NCBI GenBank assembly: GCA_026168455.1
Contig: CM047425.1
Span: 98,955,580-99,019,579 of the forward strand
Direction: 5' to 3'
Length of the DNA: 64,000 nucleotides
DNA from: Theocolax elegans
Taxonomy: Eukaryota; Arthropoda; Insecta; Hymenoptera; Cerocephalidae
The position numbers and the translations under genes were made by a program. Shown piece by piece: positions 52,883-64,000 of this stretch. The notes under the pieces were generated by a model. The model did no database searches and was not told the DNA's origin. It saw only the letters and a program-made list of their open reading frames with translations. Numbering within the stretch: position 1 is the first letter of the stretch; each line of letters starts with the position of its first letter.

Positions 52883-55199
52883 TTAAATCCTGAGTTCCGC
52901 GTCGCTTATTGGTATGCCTCTTGGTGGGCATTGGCTCCTCGGAGTCGCGGTAGGAACCAACGGACTGATACTAGGACTCCTAGTGGCTAATGGCGATAAC
53001 GAAGGTGAAAAACTCGGGCTTAACGCTGCCGAAGGGAAAGTCGAAGCATCGTGACTGATTGGCGACCTTGGTACCATCCCTCTAGCCATGGCTGGAGCAG
53101 TTAATGATCTCGGTGCTACGGAGGTAAGCAGTGGTGGAGGAGGTGCTTTATGTACAGATTTTGCTTTTCCGCTGCTGCCCGAGTTGCCACTTTGAACGCT
53201 AGCCGCATCGTCCTTTAATCTTGCGATTTCTCCAAAGACATGAGCTAATGGTTGATATTGAGGACCCCAATCTAATAAATAATCCCAGTTATACGATCCC
53301 GTTAATTCTTCTTCGCTATGGACTATAGAACTGAGAGATCCGTTCATGGAAGGTCCTCCTGGTACCTCGAGGCCAGATGTTGGCCTACTTGGATCACCGA
53401 TTTTCCCATATATTAACGTAGCTATGTCAGCTTCTGTAGCTGCTTCATCCTCGAATAAATGCAGACTATCCAATGGTAAAGCTTCCGGCGGTCTTCTAGG
53501 TGTACCAGCGGGTGGGTCGACAATTCCTAACCTCGCGAGGTATTCTTGAGTGTTGTGTACCGATAGGTCGCTTGCAGAATCTCCAGTTTGTTGGCCCTCG
53601 TTGATCATTCTGATTTCCTCATCGTCGCCGTCGTCTTCAGCTGAACCGCGGCCAGATGATCCTGACTGATCACTACCAGATAATTCGGATGTTGCTTGGG
53701 TTCCAGACTGTCCTGAAGTACCATACGGTGGAATTTCGTCATATTTAGGTGGAGCGAATTGACACGATGCTCCACCACCACCATTGCTTACTGTACCATT
53801 GCTACCGTTTGATCCAATTCCAGTTACGCTTCTTATAGGTATAGTATCAAACGCACTAGGATCCACATAACTATTCGAGGCTGTCGCGTTGCTTTCTCCA
53901 TTTAATCCAGGTTTTGTACCAGGTTTCTTGTGTCGCCTATTTTTAATATGTAGGTATAAAAAAATCGAACCGAAAGCAACGACAAGCAATAAAAGTGCAA
54001 TCAGAAGACCAAGAGCCCAGTCGGCAAGCCCATTATTAGCAGCAACTGCCATATTTGTACCTACATTTGTCGGTGTAACGTAAGAAGTAGAACCACGAGA
54101 AATGGATAAATCATCGTTGTCTACAAGCGAAATTTCAACTGCTGTCATATTAGATAATGAACCTTGTCTTCCGGAACTAGCGGTAACAATAAGTCTTAAA
54201 GGCTCATCCACATTCATATCTACATGGCTTAATTTTTGTTTTACTATAAGTGCTCCTGTCGTCCGATTCAGTTTAAAGAACGCATGCTGCGAAGTCAGTT
54301 GATAAACTACACGACCGTCAGGTCCTTTGTCTCTATCAGTGGCTGTGACGTAACCAATCACAGTACCTGGAAGAATCTGCGCACCGATTCGGATACCAAA
54401 ACGGTACATTCTTTCAGTGAACTGTGGGTAAAACTCATCTCGAGAATCAATTTCAACACGAACTTTCACCGCAGCAGTTCGACCACCAGTGTCAGTTGCG
54501 CGCAAAGTAAAGGCATAACGATTGCGCTGCTCGTAGTCGAAAGAAGCACGGGTAGTGATAGTTCCTGTTTTAGCATCAATCGAGAAAAGCTTCCAACTGT
54601 CATCGATGTCAGAGAATCCGTTGGCTGCCGCCGAGACAATGGAGTAATTAAGTGTACCGTAGACGCCTCGATCGAGATCAGAAGCTCGTGCCGCGAATAC
54701 CGTTGTGCCAATGGGCTCGTTTTCACCGACGAACTCGAGGTATTCCGATACTGGAAACTTAGGTGAATTGTCGTTGACATCCTCGAGATGTATGCGCAAT
54801 CGAGCTAGTGCACAAAGAGGAATTGCTGGATCACTGTCACATGCCATTACAACCAGATAATGAATTTCCGGACCGAGATCGCAGTCGAGGGTTGCATTGA
54901 CCAATACGGCACCGGATGATTTGTCGACTTGGAAAAGTCCAGCATCGTTGCCAGATGTTATGTCGTATACAACAGTTGCTGCAGGGCTACCAGCAAGGTC
55001 ATCGTCTTTAGCACGAAGGACAGCTACGGTATGACCAAAAGGAGCATCTTCTTTAATGGATACTTGATGAAGCTCTTCGATGAACCGTGGATAGTTATCA
55101 TTTACATCATCAACGTTTATTACGACTGTTACTGGATCATCACCTACTAAGCTGCCAGTGGTTGAATTCTCATCTTTAGCACCCAAACGTATGACGTAC
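52883..55199 (-). CDS. ds: ds last coding exon (last cadherin repeats, TM, cytoplasmic tail)
   Basis: Starts at YVIRLGAKDE after a TTTTTAG acceptor; the preceding Arg is split across the junction. It finishes one repeat (linker VDDVNDNYPRF), then holds three more: LHQVSIKEDAP..., SEYLEFVGENEP... and RMYRFGIRIGAQ.... The transmembrane helix is encoded at about 53949-54021, followed by a KNRRHKK stop-transfer. The tail has a PPKY (PPxY, WW-domain ligand) at 53741-53752, a Gly/Ser/Asn-rich region, the conserved NWDYLLDWGPQYQPL block and a Ser/Pro-rich end, then stop after AELRI. Confidence 0.9.
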
Positions 55200-58100
55200 C
55201 TAAAAATATTCATAATTTTGTTTACCATCAATACAATAAAGATACAGTAATATTTAGAATAGTTAAAATTTAAAATTGTAAAATTACCTCTCTTGAGTCT
55301 CGCGATCTAATGTTTTAGCTAAAATAAGTTTCCCTCTAGAGACTTCAAAGAATCCGTTTTCATCACCAGCAACAATCGTACCATCCAATAAATCGGCGTC
55401 TGCTAATTTCATTAAACTTGTACCTTTCGTTGCATTTTCTTTTATCGTAACCTTGTACTCTCTTCCAGGTAGATTACTTTTCAATCCATTCAATCGAACC
55501 ACAACTGAACATATAGAACTAAGCATAGGTTTTCCGGAGTCCTCTGCAATTATTGCTAATTCAATTTCTTTTGGTAGTGGCTTTGCTAATGCTGTCCGAT
55601 TGACCGAAAGTACACCGTTGATTGAGTGAACAGTAAATCCTTTGAGTGGACGAAGTAGTCGATAACGAATATTATTATTTTCTTCGGTTAGATCATCATC
55701 AGTTGCATTGACAGTTAAAACTTCTTGTACGTTACCACGTTCCTCTGTAAAATTAAATAATTGTTTTAAAAGTGTAAATTTGAGAATATGAGTGTGATAA
55801 ATATAACATAATTTAATTGTCTATTTAATATCTGAAGTATTTTAAGATTATGTGAAGCTATACACTTGCTTTCATAAAGCATATGATTAAAGTAACAATT
55901 ACCATTGATTTTTTAAAAGTAACCCCGTGAATAAGAAAATCATATTGTTCAATGTGAATTACTCATCGGATATAGGTAGCTATTTTAAAGACTTCAAAAA
56001 GATATCGACGTAGTGCCCTCGCTCGAGGAAAATATGCATGATCATACCGAAAAAAATGAGCCCTCTAAAGAGAAGGTGAGGTAAAGGAATAAATCAAAGA
56101 GAAGAAGGGAAAGATGTACTATAATTGCGTGATGCGTACGACTGGCTCGGGCATTTGTCCATCCTGTATGAATCTCGATTATCTACCTACGTATAGCTTC
56201 TCTCTCTCTCTCTCTCTCTTTCTTTCTGTTTCTCACTCTGTTTTTAACAATCTATTCATCTATACCCATCTTTCTCTAACTTTTGGTTGCTCCTTCTCTT
56301 TTATTTCCCGTCCCTCTTAACTGCAACTCAAAACTATTGGAGACTGAAAGAAAGAGGGAGTTTATCACGCACTTTGCTAGAAGATACAATCGCGTTAAGG
56401 TAGTTATCGTTCATTCTCCGTTATAATAAAGTGAAGGCAGTTATTTGATTTTTATCCGGTTTGCGCAGTTATTTCTATAGAAATCAAAATGATTTTTTTA
56501 TCCTTTAACAGTTTTTAGTTTACGTATTAAAATAAAAAAATAAATAAAAAATAATTATTATAAAGAAGTTGTCTTTTAACTTTTTATGTTTTGAAATATG
56601 GTAAATTTTATTTAAAGATAAAATTATATACATGAAATTATTAACTATTATATTCGGTTATAGATTTTGAATTTTAACCGTAAATATAATTAATTATAAT
56701 TAATTTAACGATATCAATAAATTCGTTTTTATCAATGTGCAAAAAAGATGAACCCATTTTAGATTAAAATTTCTAAAAATACGCAAAATAAAAGAAAAAA
56801 ATTAATATTACCAATTCAGAGAGTACCGAAAATTTTTTTTCTGGTAATTCTTTTTCCCTGTATTTATAATGCAGCATCGAATATGCAGATGTGGATTCAC
56901 GCTGAATGTTGCTTTGAACGTGCGGCCTTCCCATGACCACCCGCATTCGATTAGGTGCTCGGTTCAATGTATTTTTAATAAGTTACGAGAACCCTCGACG
57001 TTACGCGTTCAAATTAGGGAGGCGCGGCTTTTGAGATGGTTTGCCAAACCGTGTCTTGTCATTTATTTATGCTCGAATCTTTAGAGTATGATTGCAATTC
57101 CTTTTCTTATACACATTCTTTTTTTCATTCTCCGACGTAGACCGTATCTTATCTCTTGTGCGAGTTTCAATTCACTTCCGTTCTCACTTTTAATATCGTT
57201 AAATTCTTTTTCTCCCCGTTTTTTCGTAATGTTTATCGAGTTCTCTCCTCCCTCCCCCCTCTCTCTTTTTTTTTCATTTTTTGAGAAGCTTATCTCGGTT
57301 CGATGTCGAAGTTTGTTACACGGAATACGGGACAACATGATTCTACTAAAGACCAGTTTTTGGGCAAGCAAAAATATTTCGTTGACGATTGTCAGCCACA
57401 AAAAATTGGGAACGACATTTCGGAAAGCGTGTATACTTCTTTTTTAAATAAATATATATATATATACGTATCGTAATAATTAAGTAAAATAAAGAGTCGA
57501 AAATATAATCGTTTCGTGGCATACCTGATAAAGTGGTGATGTAGGCGACTTGTTCAAATCGAGGAAGATTATCATTAAGATCCATCACCCTCACTGTCAA
57601 CTCGGTCGTGGCTTCGTGTAGTCCGTCACTTGCCACCACCTGAAGCGTGTACTCGTCTCGTAATTCAGCATCGAGTTCACCGGTGAGAACTACGCGTCCT
57701 CCAAATCGATCAATACTGAATGGACCTGGGTAACTGGTGTTACTGATGCGGTACGTCAATGCAGGCGAACTGTCGACGTCATTAGCCGTAATAGTAGTTA
57801 AAACGGTACCACGAGCAGTTCCTATAGAGAGTAAGACATTATAACTGTTATTAAATGAATTGTAAGGAATATCTTTTTAATTTTGTATTATACACAGTCT
57901 GACATAAATGTTGGATATTTTTTATAACCTCGATTCGATATTATTCTACTATTGCAAACATAATTGTTGCCAATTACGGGAAAATAATTTAACGCGCAAA
58001 TCAATAATTGCTTCACTAATCGGTATAAATAATAAATTAAATAACTAAAATATAATTAAAAGTATTGATGTCATTTGCTATTTCAACAATACATTGCTCT

Positions 58101-61100
58101 CACTTAATTCATTTATTACGGTAGACTTGCAATTTGATTTAATTATCGCAGCAGAGTATCATCTGCGAATTTCAAAAGTCTCATAATGTCAAGTCGGATA
58201 CAATCTGTCATTATATTTTTATAAAGAAAAATAAAAAATTGTCTTTCATTCATCTAGAATTCCACGAAATCGTTAACTGCGAAAATTAAAAGTGATTGTT
58301 CGTTCAACTATCTTAAGTCTTGACAGGATTCTATTCGCTGTAGATGGACAATGTGTAAAGGATTAAGGAGAGAGAATGAGAGAAAGAGAGAAAGAGAAGA
58401 AGAGAGGTAGGGAAAGAGGAAGAGAGAAAACGAATGAAGGTGGTGCATTATTTCTCGAAAGGAAAGATGGTGGCCTCACTTAAAATGCATTGGATACTAC
58501 CTATCGGGTCGTTTAATCTCGAAACGGAGATCGCCTTGTCTCCTAGTAAACTCGACCTTGAAAAACACGCGCAACATTTATTTTTCACGTGATTAAATGT
58601 AGCGCATGTATCATTTTCAACTCGTGAAATTTTTCCTCCCCCCCTAAATATTTATTATTTATTGCACGCTTGACGATAATGTCGCGTGAATAAAGAATGT
58701 ACCATTTTTCTTGTTCTCTTTATTTCCATTCCGCGTACGATAAAACATTTAGCCAAAATATAGTTACGTTCGTTTTAAGTATTAATTTTTCATGCTACGA
58801 GCGTAGTAAACTCCAAGTTTTAACTTTGAAAACCCACAAGCAAGTTTTTAGATGCGTAATTTATTCGCCTCCACGTGGAGAGCGCATAAAAATTGTATTT
58901 AAACATGACTAACTGGATGGTCGCGTTATTAAGTATAAAAATTTCGCGAGAGGATAGTCGTTACCTAAAAATCAACTACTCGGTAGCCTTTTGCCGTATT
59001 TTCGGTATTTCAAAGCCCACACCGCAAAAGAAAAAGAATATTATACGAGCCGATAAAAAAATCCCCTTTTTTAAATGCCCAATAAGAAACAGCGACAACG
59101 TTTGAGAATTCGGAGGCTCCCCGTACCCCGATCATAAATATCCAGTTGAACAGTTAATGTCGTGTAAATCGTTACGAAGGGCGGCGTCGCGCCTAGTTCG
59201 ATTCAGGGGGTATATGCCGATCAAACGATCGTAAAAATATAGCGCTACGATAGAAATCGTTTAATAGCGCCTAATTCGACGTTTCTAAATGAATTTAAAT
59301 GTATAAGTGCATTAGCGAAATATTTTCGTTTTCCGTCGTTTTCAATTAACGGGTAAGATTTATGGTTTTAAATAAAATGGAATGACCGACAGTGCCGCAA
59401 TTTAAATTATACTCATCGGAGAATAAAATATTACGATGATAGAATTAAAAGTATACGATAGATACGAGGGGGATTTAATGCACTAGATTTTCCATCGATA
59501 CTCGGACCTCGTAGAGATTTCAAGGACTCGAATTAATCGGTTTTGCAATAAGATGAAAATTGCTATGCGAAACCTCGTAGACAAATCGGAAAGGGTCTTT
59601 CTAGTTTCACGTATGTAAAGTAGAGGCAAAATGAAAATGTGTATATATGACTGAGCTTGAAGCAACGAATCTTTAGATTACGGTACGCTTTCGTATATTT
59701 TGTACTTTTATACTAATGATTCCTCTTTATCGCGACTACTTAACTCGAGAGCGCATAGACATACATACTCTTATCGGTACAACAATTTTCAGGTGTACTC
59801 TCTTTATCGTGTGGAGAATCCGGTTTTCTTAGACGAATTCTCGGACATATCTATGAAGCGCGAACACATCGGTACTATTGACTAGTCTGTTGTCACGGTG
59901 TCAAAGCGACTCTCGTTAGGGCGTTCCGAGATTAATTGATAGTTTCACGCGAGATATCCGTTAGGTTTCTTCTTTCGCGCTTGGTTTCATCTTTCCCAAC
60001 TAATTGCTTTTCTCGATAGAGTCTTATCGATCGAATAGTTTGTTACTGTCCGTCGATTAAAGAACTTTATAAACTATACAATCAATTGGTTATTGATTTT
60101 CAGTTTTCTTTCTCGAGTTTAGACATTTTATTATATGTATATGTACTGTACCTACTTGATTTCGTTTTTAATGTGGTTCGTTCTTATCTTTATAATATAT
60201 AAGTTTATCTATTCGTATTTTGATATTTGTGTTTAGATTATTGTAAACTTGTTTTTATATTCGATATGTTGTTATCGGAATGTTTAGCACATTAACGGGC
60301 TTTTCAAATTTATCTGTTGCGATACAGTTGATAAAATGTTAAATTTATACCTGCGTTCCAGAGTAACAATTATAAAAGTACTTTTAACATGATATTAATT
60401 TATATAAAATATAATTGACAATCTAATTACGCGGAATACGAAAAAAAATATATAAATTTTGTGTTATAGACGTTATCTGTATATTATTATCTAAAAGTTA
60501 TATTTTTATGTGTAACACTGTTATAGGCATATACTAACTAACGTTGGAGATACATTTTACAGCTTTCTATTAAATACGACATTATATTTTAAAGACTATA
60601 CGTTTATTTTTACTTTTTTCATTTTTTCCTTTTGGCAGTATCGAATTTCGAATGATTTATTTCAACTTTCGTTACGGTTTTCCGCAAACAATTTTTATAA
60701 AGAAAATAGGTTTCATATCTATCAGCTGCACGTAATCACTCAAGTTGTCACAAGTGAAAATGAAATATGAAAATGAAGCTTTTCAAGTCATGATACAGAT
60801 TTAAATATAGATAAGAGATTATTAATCGACCAGTCATTTGGTAAGCTATCATTTTCACTTTAGCTGACGGTAATTTTCTTATTTTTCTTAGCTTTTACTT
60901 TCGTTTATAGTAATTAGAAACAATCTTCTAAACTATGTTATGGTTCGAAGTATTGGAATGTTTATACAACTGAATTGCTCTTGTTTACTCTAGAATCTTG
61001 GGTTGTGCATTGTTATTTTCCACTTATGCGTATCAAATCGTACAGATAATATATTTGTACAAATATATAATTATTTTTTTAGATTTAATAAATACATCTT

Positions 61101-64000
61101 TAGAAACACATTTTACTGAAAATATGCGTGTCATAAATATTTCATCAACATTGAAGTTTTGAAAAGTTAACTACAAATAAATCTTTTGGTATATATATGT
61201 TGCCGGTAATTAAAAAAAATGTTAACGCTAATATTTAACTCGTAATTTAAAAATTATGTAACGTCCTATTCAAAGAGATTGGATAGAAACTGTAGAGGTT
61301 CAATGTAAGAAAACTATAAGGACGGGCCAATATTTTTTTATTACTCTCTTGGATGTTGCGGAGTTGCATTGGACTTTTTTTACCCGCTTCCCGCAGGGGA
61401 ACCTTAAAACAGGATCTTAAATAATTGATCACTTAATAAATCGGTATATCGACAGGTCCATTACAGCATAAAGGATATGTAATGAGATAACTGCAAATGT
61501 TGATAAGATGCCTGGTAATAAAATAGCTATAACATTTTTTAAGGAACTTTCGAATTTACTCTAAACCTTTTACCACGAATGTACGTTTTAATGTAGGTTT
61601 TAAATTCTGTCGGATAACAAAAAAAAAAAGAAGAAAAAAATCAGGATTGAGGAGATGCTTGTCAACTATGAACCATCAATAAAATGTTCATTATTCCATT
61701 GAACGTATCTGTCATTGAAAGAAGAATATGAGAATGGGAAGTGAAGAGGTACGAAGAAAAAAAAGGTAGGTAAAATGAAAGAATGGAAGGAAGAAGGAGG
61801 GATCGGTGGCGCAATGTAGAAAGGGCAGCGCAGCAGCCAGCAGCTCGCGTTTGACTAAGTTATGCAGATTGTTCCGTACAGTTGGACTTTAATGCCAGCA
61901 TAAATCCTTTGCCACTTAACTTTATACTTTTGAGAGCACGCGCTTTTCGCGTTAATTTTTCTTATCCTTCTTTTGATTTTGGCAAACGGTTTTCGTAAAA
62001 TATAAACCTCTTTTTTTAATTGTTTAATGAAACTCCGATTCGCTGAGTAAATAATGTTCAATAACCCTTTATGAATTTCTTAACAAGTTTTGCTGACTTA
62101 AATTAACGTTAAACGATTATAAAAACTTGGAACTTTATATATTTGTAGCTAAAAGCGTAAGTACCGATATTTCGAATTTATCATTTTAAAAAATGGGCTG
62201 TTTATGTATATACGCAGTAAAAGATATTTTAAACAAAAGTTATTACGGTTTTTGTTCATTACAGAAGGTAGAACTCATTACTTATGATACGCGTGACGAA
62301 TCTTCAGCCAGTCTCGTAAAGAGTTCCGGCAGGTCAAGACAACCGATATATTTTGCTCTACTTTATTAGGTAATTACAGAAAGGATTGTAATTGAACGAT
62401 TAACGCGTGAAACCATTTTGATTAATAGTTTTTCGCAATATACAACTTTAATACTGCAAACTCATTATTCACTTGCAAGGTTAAATATAATAAGAACTGC
62501 ATTACTGTTTTATCAGAAATTACTTTTTTTTACCCTAAATACTTATACTAATATAATCTTTTGCTTTTAAAATGATCAAGTATAAGATGAATGTATCAAT
62601 GTGTTCAGTGAAATTACTTAAATGTATTGTTAAAAATAACATAATTAGAATGATTAATTTTCCATTTTTATGTAACAATTGATACATTTACTTTACGTAA
62701 TCGTTTCAAATAATACTGATATTAAATAACCATAAAGAAAGACGTACCTTCGGGAACGGAAATGATTTTGTGCTCCGGGAAGGTTGGATTATTGTCGTTT
62801 ATATCGATAACTCTAACACTGAGAGCAGCTGTTCCAGTTAATTGTGGGTTCCCTTGATCGGTAGCGATGATGTTCAAGCGATACTTTTCACGAATTTCAC
62901 GATCAAGTACAATGTTCGTGCGAACTATACCGCTGTACGGTGGATTTATTGTGAATGCATTATCTGGATTACCATCTACTATGTGATACAGAATTCTGTT
63001 GTTCAAACCCTGATCAGCGTCACTGGCAGAAAGCTGTAACATAATAACATTATATTATAATTATTTGTTGATTTTTATTACATAAAATTATTTGATTAAA
63101 ATAATACATTTGATAAACGTACTTTTATAACGAAGTCTCCTTTGGCATTGCCTTCCAAAACAGTCGCCGAGTACTGAGTTTGCGTGAAAATAGGTGCATT
63201 ATCATTCACGTCGGATAATCGTACATTGAGTTTCGCGTAAGCTTCTAAAGGATCCGAACCAACAGTCCTAGCGACAAGAGTCAACACATAACTGTATCCT
63301 TCCGTTTTCTCCTCCGCTTGATCGACATCTGCACCACTCATCCAAAATTTTGATTGAGCATCCTTGCTTTTCTCTTCAACGAACCTTGTCCCACTTTTCC
63401 TAGCATCGTTCCACAATTCAGCATCGAGTTTGGAAGGATCATTAACCCGAAGAATCCCCGTTTCCTGATCGATGCTAAATACTTGCATATCGTTACCCGA
63501 ACCAATTGAATACACGATGTGTTGTCTTCTGCCATCCGACCTGACTGCAGTTACCTGGATAACTTCGGTACCCACTGCTGAATTTTCTTGGACAACGATA
63601 TCATAGCTGTCATTCTGAAATTTGAGTACAGGAGCTAGATCCGAAAGATCACCGATACGAAATTCGATGATACTTCGTGCGTACAATGGTGGGTTTCCTT
63701 TGTCACTAGCGAGAACATCAATGCGATATACTTGTCCGTTGTCTTGAGCGAGAGAGGAAGTGGCAGTGATCATTCCCGTGCTGGGATGAATGCGGAATTT
63801 AGGTTTATCTTGTTCACGTGGAAACGAGTAGACGATCTCGCTGTTTGCTCCATCGTCCGCATCGTTCGCTTTGACCCTCAGGATATTCTGTCCAGGTTGG
63901 GTACTTATGGGTACTCGAGCTCTGAATGGATACTCTTCGAAAATCGGTCGGTTGTCGTTGACGTCGCTGATGTGGATTTCAATGGTAACGCTTGTTTGAC
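52883..64000 (-). CDS. ds: Dachsous-type giant cadherin, C-terminal part (5' end outside window)
   Basis: Single-pass atypical cadherin that binds Fat on neighbouring cells to set planar polarity and Hippo-dependent growth. Coding exons, 5' to 3': beyond 64000 to 63123, 63033-62748, 57821-57525, 55744-55288, 55199-52883 (stop TAA 52885-52883). All are GT/AG and phase-matched, giving 1410 residues. Nine cadherin repeats are visible, most ending in DxNDNxP calcium linkers. A transmembrane helix (ALGLLIALLLLVVAFGSIFL) and a cytoplasmic tail of about 350 residues follow. The tail has NWDYLLDWGPQYQPLAHVF, which matches the conserved tail block of Dachsous/DCHS proteins and is the main reason for the name. 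Insect Dachsous has about 27 repeats in about 3500 residues, so roughly 60 per cent of the protein lies outside the window. Three linkers between repeats lack the canonical motif. Confidence 0.85.
55288..55744 (-). CDS. ds: ds coding exon (two cadherin repeats)
   Basis: Starts ERGNVQEVLTVNATDDD after a TTTTACAG acceptor and ends AKTLDRETQE before a GTAATT donor. It covers most of one repeat and the first two-thirds of the next. The junction between them (VRLNGLKSNLPGRE) lacks the DxNDN calcium motif. The intron to the last exon is 88 bases. Confidence 0.9.
55745..57524 (-). other. ds intron
   Basis: A 1.8-kb intron, donor GTATGC and acceptor TTTTACAG on the minus strand. Contains a (TC)n run at 56198-56219 and GC-richer patches at about 55990-56340 and 56870-57070. 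No exon was supported inside it. Confidence 0.8.
56198..56219. repeat. (TC)n microsatellite
   Basis: A plus-strand TC dinucleotide run inside a ds intron. Confidence 0.9.
57525..57821 (-). CDS. ds: ds coding exon (one cadherin repeat)
   Basis: Starts TARGTVLTTITANDVDSSPA after a CTCTATAG acceptor. It holds one nearly complete repeat with LDAELRDEYTLQVVASD and the linker VRVMDLNDNLPRFEQ, and ends VAYITTLS. Gly and Glu codons are split at the two junctions (phase 1 at both). Confidence 0.92.
57822..62747 (-). other. ds intron (4.9 kb)
   Basis: The largest ds intron in the window. It has a GA-rich purine tract at 58363-58432 and a less AT-rich zone at about 58300-60100 with many CpGs. Small GC blips occur at about 61800-61860 and 62270-62350. 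No reading frame with cadherin character was found and the flanking exons join in phase, so no missing exon is needed. Confidence 0.75.
58363..58432. repeat. GA-rich purine tract
   Basis: About 70 bases of nearly pure A/G on the plus strand (GAGA, GAAAGA words). Confidence 0.9.
62748..63033 (-). CDS. ds: ds coding exon (one cadherin repeat)
   Basis: Starts LSASDADQGLNNRILYHI after a TTACAG acceptor in phase 0. Contains LDREIREKYRLNIIATDQGN and the calcium linker VRVIDINDNNPTFPE, and ends HKIISVPE with the donor GTACGT. A typical EC repeat core. Confidence 0.92.
63123..64000 (-). CDS. ds: ds coding exon, truncated by window edge
   Basis: The frame is open from the window edge to the GTACGT donor after GDFVIK. 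It begins inside a linker (HISDVNDNRPIF), then has one repeat (YPFRARVPISTQPGQ...) ending in the atypical GDLSDLAPVLKF. The next repeat (NDSYDIVVQENSAVG...) has a long charged insertion (about 63296-63415), followed by the linker LSDVNDNAPIF and the start of a third repeat. The exon extends beyond position 64000. The intron to the next exon is 89 bases. Confidence 0.9.

Noticed and set aside
54236..54766. 176-codon plus-strand open frame opposite ds
   Set aside because: It is antisense to well-supported cadherin repeats and is a shadow of the coding strand.
57088..57447. Open frames on both strands beside the ds exon at 57525
   Set aside because: Low-complexity Ser/Phe/Leu or Lys/Glu translations of a pyrimidine-rich tract within an intron; beyond the GTATGC donor the cadherin pattern stops.
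1..64000. CRISPR arrays, rRNA genes, intact tRNAs, bacterial operons
   Set aside because: No spaced direct-repeat arrays, no rRNA core motifs and no tRNA with intact arms were seen; spliced genes show the DNA is eukaryotic.

Overview
This is a piece of an animal nuclear genome, almost certainly from an insect. The base composition is very AT-rich, with local GC- and CpG-rich islands, small phase-matched exons with GT/AG introns, many microsatellites and degenerate transposon remnants. The AT-rich background with CpG-containing islands fits Hymenoptera (bee, ant or wasp), but that placement is inference. No prokaryotic operons, CRISPR arrays or viral genomes were seen.

Layout. (1) About 1-27290 has no protein-coding gene I can support. 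It holds AT-rich intergenic DNA, a decayed non-LTR reverse-transcriptase fragment on the minus strand near 540-840, an isolated CpG-rich island at about 9400-9830 that looks like an orphan promoter or first exon, and a purine-rich tract followed by a pyrimidine-rich tract at 14160-15120. (2) About 27291-47930, plus strand, is a complete excitatory amino acid transporter gene (SLC1/EAAT family). I assembled it from eleven coding exons whose phases all match, giving a protein of 549 residues, or 534 if the last intron is retained. Its 10.3-kb first intron holds a foldback (MITE-like) element, a tRNA-like relic and a triplicated TAGTCACG motif. (3) About 47931-52882 is the AT-rich space between two convergent genes and includes both 3' UTRs. 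(4) 52883 to the window edge, minus strand, is the 3' part of a giant cadherin. Nine cadherin repeats, one transmembrane helix and a tail of about 350 residues identify it as Dachsous. Five coding exons are present (1410 residues); the 5' part lies beyond position 64000.

The two genes are not a pathway unit. The transporter acts in transmitter or amino-acid clearance at the plasma membrane. Dachsous is the ligand/receptor partner of Fat in planar polarity and Hippo growth control.

Most interesting points. The transporter keeps the sodium-coordination and arginine substrate-binding residues of EAATs. However, the adjacent TM7 tyrosine-glutamate pair that mammalian transporters need for potassium (and proton) coupling is Phe-Val here, which predicts altered coupling. 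The gene also appears to have two alternative C-termini. The Dachsous ectodomain has three degenerate calcium linkers that predict bends.
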